Source: Triatoma infestans (taxonomy: Eukaryota > Arthropoda > Insecta > Hemiptera > Reduviidae). From it: DNA of 64,000 nucleotides. This document shows positions 55,737 to 64,000 of the stretch, in pieces (the first letter of the stretch is position 1; every line of letters starts with the position of its first letter). The DNA lies in NCBI GenBank assembly GCA_011037195.1, contig JAAEAF010000120.1, positions 1 through 64,000 of the forward strand, written 5' to 3'. The translations under genes were made by a program, and so were the position numbers. Under the pieces are notes generated by a model, which saw only the letters and a program-made list of their open reading frames with translations, was not told the origin of the DNA and did no database searches.

Positions 55737-57076
55737 TTAATTCTCACCAAAATCTGCTCGTAAAATTAGACAGTTGCGCCACCGGTGCTCCAGTGCTCGG
55801 ATTCCTTCAAAGTAGGAGCTTTCGTCCAAGTCAGCAAAATAGGCGTTCGTCGCTGAGATTGCTTTGGAATTGAATTCATATTTCTTCCCAGCATAGAATT
55901 TTTTCAGGTTTGGGAAAAGGCTGAAATTCAAAGGGGCCAAGTCTGGTAAATTCCTTTAGCATCCTTCTTTTTTTTTTAACCAGATCAACAAATGTGTTAT
56001 ACAGGTTGTTATGTATGAGCTATTAATTTACAGATATTTATTGTGAGGGTTCAGTCTAAGACTGTCCTAAATAACGGATAATTTAGATTGATAAAAAGAA
56101 ATAGTCTACAATTGTATACCTATACCTGTACCTGTACCTAAACCTGTATGTCTATATCTTGAATAAGACGAGGGCGCAAGCGACGATTAATAATCGGTTT
56201 TCCGAAGGTGTTCATATTTTTATGTTTAGAAGAATGAACGGATTTGAGAAAATTTTAAGGAAAGTAAATTGATAAATTCTTTTATTGTTGGAATTCCGAT
56301 TTCTTTATGAATATGATTATTTGTGACAAACCAGGGAGAGTCTGTTATTATTCTTAGAATTTTATTTTGTATTATCTGGATTTTATTGGTAACAGAATCC
56401 GCTGCTTCACCCCACAAGCGTAAGTCATTAAGGAGCTGTATAATAGAAGGCCATATTTTACTTTTAATTTGGACTTCCTAAGAGCCATGATCTTCCCCGC
56501 AAATGGGTCGCTTTTCACCTTTTTCTCCGTTGGTTCTCCCTTACCAGTCTACTGTTTCGATTGCTGTTTGGTCTCGGGCATATAATGATGGATTCAGGTT
56601 TCCTTCACAATAACAAACCGCCGCAAAAAGTCTGCTGTGTTGGACTCGTAGAGAGCCAAACATTGTTGCTATACCATTAAGCCTGCGTTTTTGATCGGGT
56701 GTCAACAAACGCGGCATCCACCTTGCTGACAATTTTCTAATCCCCAAGATTCCAGTTAGGATATGATGGGCCCTTTCTTTCGATATGCCAGCAATCTCAG
56801 CAACCTCTTTCAATGTCAACCGGCTACCATTCATAATAGTTCTTTAGACTTTTTGAATGATTTCTTCTGTTGTAGCCGATTTTGGTCTTCCAGAACGCTC
56901 AGCATCTTGAATACTCGTACGACCACGTTTGAAGTCCGCTAACCCACGTTTTGATAGTTGTAAATGAAGGAGCAGATCCCCACAATTTTCCTCTAATTCC
57001 GCCTTTATCTCTGTAGAGATAAACGTTTGATGAAAAAATATTTTATCATGGCTCGCACTTCGACTTTTTGCATACT
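55737..57076 (-). pseudogene. Mariner transposase, interrupted
   Basis: Reading down from about 57076: EVRAMIKYFFIKRLSLQ (first helix-turn-helix), after shifts TSIQDAERSGRPKSATTEE, then frame 56834-56541 with MNGSRLTLKEVAEIAGISKE (second helix-turn-helix) and ARWMPRLLTPDQKRR, the WVPRLLT linker box. Next come ETKQQSKQW-like text and PFAGKIMAL, where the LINE piece intervenes. Frame 55940-55737 supplies the C-terminus (LAPLNFSLFPNLKKFYAGKK, ending RWRNCL). The first and second catalytic Asp regions are lost or scrambled. Confidence 0.85.
55965..56485 (-). mobile_element. Jockey-type LINE 3' fragment inside the mariner
   Basis: Frame 56417-56226 reads MWGEAADSVTNKIQIIQNKI, LRIITDSPWFVTNNHIHKEI and GIPTIKEFI, the standard C-terminus of Jockey-clade LINEs (YGxxxWG, QxxQNKxLRxIxxAPWYVxN). 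The 3' end has an A-tail, seen as the T-run at 55968-55978 on +. Only the last about 500 bp inserted. Confidence 0.8.
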
Positions 57077-57679
57077 TGGAAAAAACAAAACTTGAAATCT
57101 TTCAAAAGTCACCGATTAAAAACAACACAAAGTAGCTCTGTCAAATTTTTAGGTTATACTAAAGAAGATGGCATGTAAGCGCCATCTCTTGGGGAAGGAA
57201 ACTTATCATCCCATCCTCGTATAACACTTTAAAGAAAATTGTTTAAGCTGTTTTCGACAAAATCGCAAAAAAAGGAAAAAATTTTTTCACTCAAGTGATA
57301 CTTCAATTGACTGATTTTGTCCAAAACTCTTATTGTCGGGTCCCCTGTAATTCTAATACGAAATATTTAGTTTAATCTTTCTACTTTTTTCCGTTTTTGG
57401 GTTCTGCTGACCACAAATACATCAATTTTGTAAAAAAAAATTCCAACTCAAGGGACGTGTATTTCCGGTGAAAACACGATATCGAAAATTTGGCACGATC
57501 ATAATTTCAATTACCCGCAGTAAGCCCGCTTGGGATATCTGTTATGTAGTTACTTGTCGAGGAGCGACCACAGCTCAATACTCCATACATTTCGTCAGAA
57601 CAATTCACAATATACTTAAACTACATACACTCTACCCTTTACAGACAAGGACAAACACAGTACAAAAACTAGGGTCTTC

Positions 57680-57775
57680 CTAGAAGCCTCTACAGCTTAC
57701 TGTCCGGCGACGGGCAGTGTAGCCAGAGAACACTGCTCGGAGGTCGGCAGTGCACTGAGAAAGCTCTGGGGGCAA
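57680..57775 (+). repeat. SINE family 1, body fragment
   Basis: AGAAGCCTCTACAGCTTACT, GTCCGGCGACGGGCAGTGTA, GGCAGTGCACTGAGAAAGCT match the body in plus orientation. No head or tail. Confidence 0.75.
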
Positions 57776-57799
57776 AATAGATCTTTCAAGTCGCAGTGC

Positions 57800-58000
57800 A
57801 ATAATCTCCTATAACAACAATCTACCAGTAATAAGAGAGAGTAATAAAGAAATTTTGCATATCTTTAATATAGATGTTTTTAAATCAGTATGGATAGATA
57901 AGGACGAAATTTTATAATAAGCATTTGGGTTTTTAGTGCTGAAAAGAAAAATATATTTTGCTATAATTAATATCTATAACATTCTGGATTTCATCAACTA
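57800..58000. other. No gene seen
   Basis: Short AT-rich spacer. Confidence 0.4.
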
Positions 58001-58009
58001 ATTTGTGGC

Positions 58010-58570
58010 GTTTATTGTAAAGATGGGCGGCCCCTAAACTGGTCGATGATAACAAAATGAAGTTTAGTTGAAATTTTGACCTTTTTCACACTTTTGAGCC
58101 TTCTTGGCAATAGAGTCAACATAAGTTTTCGTATCAAAAAAATCTATTCCTAGTCTTTTTGTCAATTTCTCCTTGGGATCTGAAATATTACTCATCTGGT
58201 AACATCTGATTTTTCTTTCCAGATAGTCCTAAAAATGTTCGATCGGATTAAGCTCCATGGACCGGGGGGGAAGGACTATAGCTGCCTTTCATAGAAGTTT
58301 TCTAGAAGTCCATTTTTTGACGGGCTTTCTTAAAAAATTTTTGTGCAAAATGCCAATGTAAATATGCTGATTCATTGGTTCCATGAACAAAATGTAAGTT
58401 AACTGAACCATAGGACGACAGACATCCCCCAAATATAAGGTCCATAAGTGGTGCTAAGATTCTTCATTTCAACCTCCTTGGTAGGCCAAATTATGCTAAC
58501 TCTATTTCAAACTTCTTACTCGCTTTTCTTCACGCCCCATGCCTCCTCCTCTGACGGAAAAGATTAAACA
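58010..58570 (-). pseudogene. Tc1-like transposase C-terminal relic
   Basis: Minus-strand reading from about 58560: remains of GCMSSYGSVNLHFVHG-type text (SSYGSVNLHFVHGT), then, after shifts, SMELNPIEHF with DYLERKIR (usually SPDLNPIEHLW, third catalytic residue), and KTYVDSIAKKAQKC at the C-terminus (usually YVxSMPxRxxxV). A G-tract interrupts the frame near 58262. Old and inactive. Confidence 0.65.
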
Positions 58571-58619
58571 TTCTCATTTTCAAAAATGAGTGGTTAGTAT
58601 CAGTCAGTATACACGGAGC

Positions 58620-59070
58620 ACTCACTTAGTTCTAGAATTTTTTTCATTTGATTTTTAACTAATGAATTTGAATAAGTATTTATATTACTATATATATGAA
58701 CCACATATATCTCTGTTCAAATTTTTTTTCAAAAATCCTCAAAGATGGCACAAATACTTTTTTATCTAACCATTTATTTATTACGTTTTTTTCAATTCAT
58801 TGCTTGGTTGAAAATGGCCTGCACGAAGAGAGTTTTTCAATGTTGGAAGAAAATAACAGTCTGGAGGGGTAGGTCTGAAGATTAAGGAGACTATTGAGAA
58901 AGTAGCAACCATTTCAAATCATTGATAACATTGGACCTTGAAGCAATGGATAGCTCTTTGCTCTTCCATGGGTTTCTTTATAGGGGCTATTTTTATATAA
59001 AGCATAAAGAAGGAGAAAAAAAATTAACTAAGAGAAGTTCACACATGCAGGACTAGTTTATTTATCTATA
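58620..59070. other. No gene seen
   Basis: Intron sequence without recognised structure. Confidence 0.35.
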
Positions 59071-59074
59071 AATT

Positions 59075-59490
59075 AAAGCAAAATAATCTGAAGTGAAACA
59101 TTCAAAGTTTTTTACAAAAGTTAAATATGTTTATGGCTGTGGATCAGTGTATTGAAATGGCAATTTGGAGGGAAGCACAAACCATACAAACTCTCTAAAA
59201 TCACTCTTTCTAAACAAATATTTCAAATAAAAAAAATAATAGACCTAATTGCTTAGAATGTACATAATGTTTAAAGAAAATTCTTGCTGTCTGTTTCGAG
59301 AAAATAGTGAACAATGTTTTTTAAAAAACCCTTCAGTAAAATTGCACTTCTAGTTGATGAATTTTGATCGAAGCTTTATCTCGGATTCTCAGGGAATCTC
59401 AAAAATGCATTTCTGGTGCAACTCAATTTTCACAATTCAAATACATATATTGGAATACTTCCTCTTATAACATTAAGAGAAAGTAAAAAA
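59075..59490 (+). repeat. Repeat A, diverged copy
   Basis: CTGAAGTGAAACATTCAAAG (decayed start), GAGGGAAGCACAAACC, AAAATTGCACTTCTAGTTGA, TGGAATACTTCCTCTTATAA and TTAAGAGAAAGTAAAAAAAA. The microsatellite is absent. A-run at 59487-59500. Confidence 0.7.
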
Positions 59491-59639
59491 AAAAAAAAAA
59501 TTAAAAATTGACTCCCTTCTTAATTTATTAATCACCGACTTCACAAACATATTTGTAAACGGTAAAAAACACTCATAATACATTTTCTTACGGCATTTAT
59601 TATTATTCTAATTGACAAATTTTATTGAACTTAGGGTTT

Positions 59640-60000
59640 TTAATACATGATTAATTGCGCTTTTTATATTAAATAACATATTAGTGGTGAAGAGCTTTTA
59701 CATTCAAGGTACAGAATGTACCTTACTACATTGCAGACCACATAGCAATGTTACCAACAATCCTCAAAAATACTAATTGTTTGAGATACATTAACGACTT
59801 TGTCCCACTGGAATCAGAGATGTCGTAAGCAATATTTAGATTAGATTCTATTAGGAGGTTGGTTATCGAAACCGATGCAACCGCGATACCTGTGGGTCTA
59901 TTGCGGCACCCACAAATTAGAATACTCCTCAATTAGAACAGTCCTGTCTGTTTGATAAGACTTGGAAGTCTGGAAAAAGACTCTTGGGTAAAGCTTGAAG
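59640..60000. other. No gene supported
   Basis: A minus-strand frame of 68 codons (59932-59726) has no motif. Probably intron. Confidence 0.3.
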
Positions 60001-60009
60001 GTATTAGTC

Positions 60010-60325
60010 TGGAAAAAGTGATGGGTATTTGTGTGTAGTTAGTAGACAAAATTTAAAAAAAAAGAAAAGAAAATCTCAAAAAACTGAAAAAAACTATTCA
60101 GTAAGTTGCACTTCCGGTTGATGAATTTTGCCCAAAATTTTTGTGTCTGATGTGGTTTTAAGTTGCCTAAATGGATTATCAAATTTGAGCTTACTGCCAC
60201 TTTTCGTCTTTGAGACCTTTGCTAAAAAAAATTTTTTTTCGTATTCAGGGTTCCTAAAACATATATATTTCAGGTAAAACTAGATTTCGAAGATATACGC
60301 ATGTTCGTAATACTTCCTCTTACTA
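60010..60325 (+). repeat. Repeat A, diverged partial copy
   Basis: GTGATGGGTATTTGTGTGTA, TTGCACTTCCGGTTGATGAA, TTTCGTCTTTGAGACC, CGTAATACTTCCTCTTACTA. The microsatellite and the very end are lost. Confidence 0.65.
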
Positions 60326-60329
60326 GTTT

Positions 60330-62124
60330 TCTGAGGCATATCATATCGCATTCTGCAAAGTTGGATTGGTCTGTATTAATTTGAAAGTAAATCTAGCATT
60401 AAAATCTAAATATTTAAATGAAACTTTATAAAGCAAAAAGTAAATTCGAACATTTTCGAATTTAACATTCTTTATCTGGCAACTACTAATTTTTCTCTCG
60501 TGTCATTAGTCAAAAGCAACTTGTTTTTAAGTCAGTTACATGTTTGCTTCATTCCCTAAAATGAAAGTAATATATAAATTTTTTTTAATTATCATAATAA
60601 AGATTAGATTTTTTTTCTGAGGGAAGAGCTTATACGCTTAAACTAATTACTATCTATTCTATACTTGTAAGTTCTACACCTTACAAACACCTTACGCCAG
60701 CGACCAAGCTTAGGGAAAAAATTCTGCAGTCTAACTCTGACATCACTATATTAAAGCTGTAGAATAAATAGGCATGTTATTTTATAATTAACATAAATTT
60801 GTAGCTTAATTTAGCTTCCTTATTATCTCACATGAATGACATCTCTTAAATTTGATATATGGAACACTGAACATTCAAACATTGCAATTTGAATTCTACT
60901 CATAGCCTTTGATACTTACTTTAATTACTTTATTTACAAAATTATTATTTCTATGTAGAACATTTCGAAAGTGCTATCTGTCCTAGTTTCCAAAAAAGTG
61001 ACTCTGTTTCCAGAAAAATTTTAACAATTACAAGAATATTCTTGTTTTTATTACTCTGTTTAATTAATCCAACAAAATCCAAGCTTTTGTTGGTAAAAAT
61101 GTTTATATTTTATTATTATAGACATGAAATGCTTGGAATTCTTTGAAGAGAACAATTGGATAATTCCAATTAGTAAATAAAAGGAAAGTTACCACCCAAA
61201 ATTCAGGGATTAGTGATTTGTTTCTTTTAAGTATTACTTACATAGTGTAGTGCAATGTCTTTTTATAGTCATACATTTAATTTCAACCTTTACAATATTT
61301 GTTCCTTACGTTAGCTAACAATATTAATCAGCCAAAAAAGTGAAAAAGTAATTAATAGAAACATGAAACTGAAACTCTTCATTGCCAAAAGTGAGATGAA
61401 ATTCTAAAATGTGTACATTGGTTTTCATAATATCATAATCATTATTATGTATTATAAGTCTATTTATGGTTGTACATCCTTTGTGTTTTCTGTTCTATAA
61501 TCTTAATTTATCTAGCAATAAACTTTTGAACAAAAGCTGGAAATCCAGTTTTTAATATTGTACAAGATTATTGTTATCAACAACATTTGAAGTTGTGAAT
61601 ATTTCAAACTGTGGATAGTTTTCATTCTAGTGTTTATTGTTACCGTAAAAGATTAACAGAATTCACACCGTTAAAGATAATAGTTTATTCTATAATAAAA
61701 TCGAAAATGATTTAGGTGATTAGAAATTTGAAATGAAATTAGATTGTTTTTTTGATTACTCGAACTTTATTATAATAAATAAATTAATGGAGATTAGAAA
61801 GTTTAAAAATTATCCAATTTAAAAAAAAAAAATTAACTTTGTTTTATTTTCTCTTCAACTATTAAACTATTCAATTATTTTCTCTTAAACTATTTCCTGA
61901 ACTTGTATCTAGTGTGTTTATTACTTCAACAGTTATCTGTTTCTTTGATATGTCTAAGGAAATCTATAACACAAAGTTCAGCGAAATTCACTATTACTAT
62001 GGGAATTCAACAATTAAATTTAGAAATATTTACTAATTATTTTGTATCTTAAAAACATAGTTTTATTGTGCATATATCACATAGATTTTGAATTAACACC
62101 CATTTCTTTTTATTTTGTTAACAG
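60330..62124. other. Repeat-poor 3' part of the large intron
   Basis: About 1.8 kb with no transposon ends or coding blocks recognised, the longest such stretch in the intron. It ends in TTTTATTTTGTTAACAG before the exon at 62125. Confidence 0.5.
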
Positions 62125-62185
62125 GGGCCTGTCAGGTTTTACGGCAATGAAAGAAATGGAAGCATTTTGCTCAAACAGTTTCAGA
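62125..62185 (+). CDS. GABA-B-R2: GABA-B receptor subunit 2, short exon (61 nt)
   Basis: Reads GPVRFYGNERNGSILLKQFQ plus one base of the next codon. GPV(R/V)F(Y/R)xxER is the strand that follows FEGVTG in GABA-B R2 and closes the ectodomain. Acceptor TTAACAG, donor GTATGA. Phase 0 at the start, phase 1 at the end, matching the exon at 62376. The protein is a class C GPCR subunit at the neuronal plasma membrane. This exon lies between introns of 23.4 kb and 190 bp. Confidence 0.93.
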
Positions 62186-62375
62186 GTATGAATTTAATAA
62201 TAACTAACTTGAGTCATTCATGAAATCATTAATTTTTATTTTTCATGGCATGTTAGTTTTCTATAAAAAAAAAAAAAAATTAATTTACTAATGTTTTCAT
62301 AAAAAAATTACAAATAAAATTGATAGCTTAAAATAAAATTATTTATTTTAAAATATTCATTTGTAATTATTTTAG

Positions 62376-62613
62376 ATGGTACAGAAATAAAAGTTGGTGA
62401 ATTTAATGGAGTAACACACGAATTGGATCTGACTCGTGGTCAAGGCATCAGATGGGCTACTGGACGAGGACCTCCTAAGGACAGAACACATCAAATATTT
62501 GAACATTCACATGTGAACGTAGCTATATATTCATCATTGGCTGTGGTAGCATCTCTTGGCATCATATTAGCCACTGTGTTTTTAGCAATTAACATAAAAT
62601 ATAGAAACCAGAG
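62376..62613 (+). CDS. GABA-B-R2: GABA-B receptor subunit 2, stalk and TM1 exon
   Basis: After two bases that complete an Asn codon: GTEIKVGEFNGVTHELDLTR, GPPKDRTHQIFEHSHVNVAI, then the first transmembrane helix (about SSLAVVASLGIILATVFLAI) and the intracellular NIKYRNQ(R). PPKDRT and the IKYRNQR loop are strongly conserved in insect GABA-B R2. Acceptor ATTTTAG, donor GTATTT, phase 2 at the end. The downstream partner may be 63801 (full receptor) or 62961 (short tail). If the intron were retained, a stop would follow after eight codons (YFHKILP). Confidence 0.95.
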
Positions 62614-62807
62614 GTATTTTCATAAAATATTGCCATAAATCACATATTTTTTATTGATTTTGAAATTATCGATAAAATTATGACAAAATATTATCTGGTT
62701 TTAAAGTAAACTAGCGCCTCATTTTAATAAGAAAAAAGTTCATGTTTAATTTTTTTCAACTTTTGTTTTTTAAATATAAAGAAATAAAAGGTGATATGAT
62801 AAGGGAA

Positions 62808-62885
62808 GGGATTAGCTCAGTGGCAGCGCTCTGGACTAGTAGCACGCAGGTCCCGGGTTCGAGTCCAGCAGTGCTGCCCTTTGAT
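62808..62885 (+). repeat. SINE family 1, tRNA-like head only
   Basis: GGGATTAGCTCAGTGGCAGC (box A) and AGGTCCCGGGTTCGAGTCCA (box B), spaced as in a tRNA pol III promoter, ending ATTTTAACA. Not a tRNA gene: the acceptor stem does not pair and the same head starts SINE family 1. It sits about 75 bp upstream of the candidate terminal exon. Confidence 0.8.
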
Positions 62886-62960
62886 TTTAACATAGAAAAT
62901 GTTTTATGGGAGGAGAGTAAAAGAAAGTAATGTAACGTAACAACACTTTTTATTTTACAG

Positions 62961-63015
62961 AATGGGGAAGAAAGGAACATATCAATCCCGAATGAGTGCC
63001 GAACATTTACGGTGA
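62961..63015 (+). CDS. GABA-B-R2: Candidate alternative terminal exon of GABA-B-R2
   Basis: A good acceptor (ACTTTTTATTTTACAG) precedes 62961. The first base A completes the Arg codon left by the TM1 exon (AG+A), exactly as the canonical downstream exon does. It then reads MGKKGTYQSRMSAEHLR and TGA at 63013-63015. The basic start suits the cytosolic side of TM1. The product would be the whole ectodomain with one transmembrane helix and a short tail, unable to signal alone but perhaps able to pair with R1. An AATAAA lies 137 bp downstream. Nothing proves its use. It could be a chance open frame of 17 codons, or the last exon of an unrelated nested transcript. Confidence 0.5.
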
Positions 63016-63151
63016 CATTCGAACCAGTACTTTAATACTATTGTCAAAAATCATATGTGTTTGAATTAATTATTATTTGATCTTTTCTATTGGGAGGTCA
63101 TCTTTTTATCGAATTCAAACTGTTATTATTACAAAAAAATGACCATTCATC

Positions 63152-63157
63152 AATAAA
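63152..63157 (+). promoter_or_regulatory. Possible polyadenylation signal AATAAA
   Basis: AATAAA followed by TGTTGCCATGATGT, a modest GT-rich stretch, 137 bp after the stop of the candidate terminal exon and before the next coding exon. It would serve a truncated transcript. The hexamer is common in AT-rich DNA. Confidence 0.35.
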
Positions 63158-63237
63158 TGTTGCCATGATGTAGCCCAAAAAACCATAAACCATTTTCAAT
63201 GCTTTACATTTTTATGAAAATCAGTTTATTTTTCTTC

Positions 63238-63415
63238 TTAGGAGCCTCTTACAGCTCACTGTCCGGCGATAGGTAGTGTTGTCTGAAGGAGAGAACATTG
63301 TATGGAGGCCGGCAATGCACTAAGAAGGCTTCGATCTTTGGGGTAGCTATATGGGCCCAGAAGGGCTTTGGATAGGGTAGCATAGGGCTTCTTCCTTCCC
63401 CACTGACAAAAAAAA
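63238..63415 (+). repeat. Chimeric SINE-LINE retroposon
   Basis: The first about 95 bp is SINE family 1 body (TAGGAGCCTCTTACAGCTCA, CTGTCCGGCGATAGGTAGTG, CACTAAGAAGGCT). It then switches to the 3' end of the LINE family seen at 20131 (CTTTGGGGTAGCTATATGGG, GGCTTTGGATAG, CTTCCCCACTGACAAAA) and ends in an A-run at 63408-63418. It has the composition of a retroposed chimera. Confidence 0.8.
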
Positions 63416-63800
63416 AAACTGATTTTCACGAAAATGTCAAGCATTTAAATGGTTTTATGGTATTTTCCATAAACGTTCGGCACCATACGGGATTGAAATG
63501 TTCCATTCACCCCAACTCTATGAAAAAATCTATCCTCACCCACACCAATCTATTCCCACCATTGTCTGTGACTGACGATTTTTCGTGTCGTTACATTTTT
63601 TACCACATTATCCTCCTATAAAATATTTTCAATGTTAAAAAAAAAGTTGATATGATTTTAAACTCATTTATTACTCTTACTAAATTGCCAGTTAGCAATC
63701 ATTATTGTCCATATAACTGTTCATCCATTTATAACAGAAAGTATTTGATTCTTAAGAAAATTCAGAGGATAGCAACTTATAGTACATTAATTATTTCCAG

Positions 63801-64000
63801 ATATATAAAAATGTCTAGTCCTTACTTAAACAATCTGATAATAATTGGAAGTATGCTGACATATAGCAGCGTTATATTCCTTGGATTGGATTCAAGGCTG
63901 ACTAGCGTTCAAGCTTTTCCGTACATATGTACAGCTAGAGCATGGTTACTTATGGCTGGATTTTCTCTAGCATTTGGTGCTATGTTCTCTAAAACATGGA
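63801..64000 (+). CDS. GABA-B-R2: GABA-B receptor subunit 2, TM2-TM3 exon (runs off window)
   Basis: The first base completes Arg; then YIKMSSPYLNNLIIIGSMLT (first intracellular loop and start of TM2), YSSVIFLGLDSRLTSVQAFP (end of TM2, first extracellular loop) and YICTARAWLLMAGFSLAFGA followed by MFSKTW (TM3). The Cys in YICTARAW is the conserved TM3 cysteine that pairs with the second extracellular loop in class C receptors. KMSSPxLNNLI and FGAMFSKTW are diagnostic of GABA-B R2. The acceptor is TATTTCCAG. The exon is still open at base 64000, one base into the next codon; TM4-TM7 and the coiled-coil tail lie beyond. Confidence 0.96.

Larger units (their letters stand above)
55674..57219 (-). 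mobile_element. Second mariner-like element, carrying a LINE tail
   Basis: Left end TGAGGATGGGATGATGAGTT; the right end reverse-complemented is CGAGGATGGGATGATAAGTT, an inverted repeat of about 20 bp. TA follows on the right, and the left flank reads TG (a decayed TA). It is 1546 bp because a LINE piece (about 55965-56485) lies in the catalytic region. Minus strand. It belongs to a different mariner lineage from 27020-27957. Confidence 0.85.
55290..57510 (+). repeat. Repeat A copy split by a mariner
   Basis: Begins CTGGTGTAAAACACATACAT at about 55300, with a module to 55673, the mariner at 55674-57219, then AAAGAAAATTGTTTAAGCTG, TTTCCGGTGAAAACACGATA and TTTGGCACGATCATAATTTC. The GTAAGAGAAAGT end is lost. 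Confidence 0.8.

Noticed and set aside
59726..59932. 68-codon minus-strand ORF
   Set aside because: No motif, no neighbours, and length expected by chance.
62808..62885. tRNA gene
   Set aside because: Box A and box B are good, but the acceptor arm does not pair and the same head begins SINE family 1 at four other places.
1..64000. CRISPR arrays, bacterial operons, riboswitches
   Set aside because: The window is eukaryotic with spliced exons and retroelements; no regular short spaced repeats occur.

Overview
This looks like insect nuclear DNA: AT-rich, intron-bearing, and packed with transposable-element debris. The only host gene I can support is the metabotropic GABA-B receptor subunit 2 (GABA-B-R2 type), on the + strand. 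Five conserved exons lie at 24773-24947, 38507-38740, 62125-62185, 62376-62613 and 63801-64000, and the last one runs off the window. Splice phases agree across all junctions. The peptide runs from the second half of the Venus-flytrap ectodomain through TM1, TM2 and most of TM3. The N-terminal half of the ectodomain was not found, so the first 24.7 kb is probably intron too. A further small exon at 62961-63015 could splice after TM1 and stop the protein, giving a membrane-anchored ectodomain isoform. The repeat content suggests a hemipteran or similar large-genome insect, but I cannot name the species from this.

Layout. 0-13 kb: a SINE piece, a non-LTR reverse-transcriptase (RT) fragment invaded by an RNase H-type LINE (2.3-6.1 kb), two PIF/Harbinger elements (6986-7902, with a MADF gene and the start of the transposase; 9952-10646) and a Jockey-like LINE (11.8-12.9 kb). 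13.7-24 kb: an inverted-repeat MITE, a Tigger/pogo-like MITE, a solo Gypsy-type LTR with a 4-bp target duplication, a mariner relic, a 5'-truncated RNase H LINE, a second SINE family and a long hairpin element. Intron 24.9-38.5 kb: RTE-like LINE debris, a mariner nested in a repeat, two solo LTRs in opposite orientation (one splitting a Tc1 pseudogene), SINEs, and an element bounded by LTR-like direct repeats. Intron 38.7-62.1 kb: a fairly young CR1/L2-like LINE nested in a repeat, more RNase H LINE tails, an orphan KH-domain reading frame, a Tigger-like element, an SDSC-GQNRN-motif gene relic, a low-complexity repeat cluster at 50.7-53.2 kb, a second mariner carrying a LINE tail, and a Tc1 relic.

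The most conspicuous unknown is a high-copy, non-coding repeat (called repeat A here) seen in about 18 places in both orientations. One end reads CTGGTGTGAAACACTCACAC followed by ACTTTCTCTTACTCC. The body holds about two tandem copies of a roughly 300-bp module, then a CA/TG microsatellite. The other end carries GGAGTAAGAGAAAGT. It is the target of the mariner and LINE insertions, so it is older than they are.

All annotations come from reading motifs and comparing copies inside the window. No database search was run.
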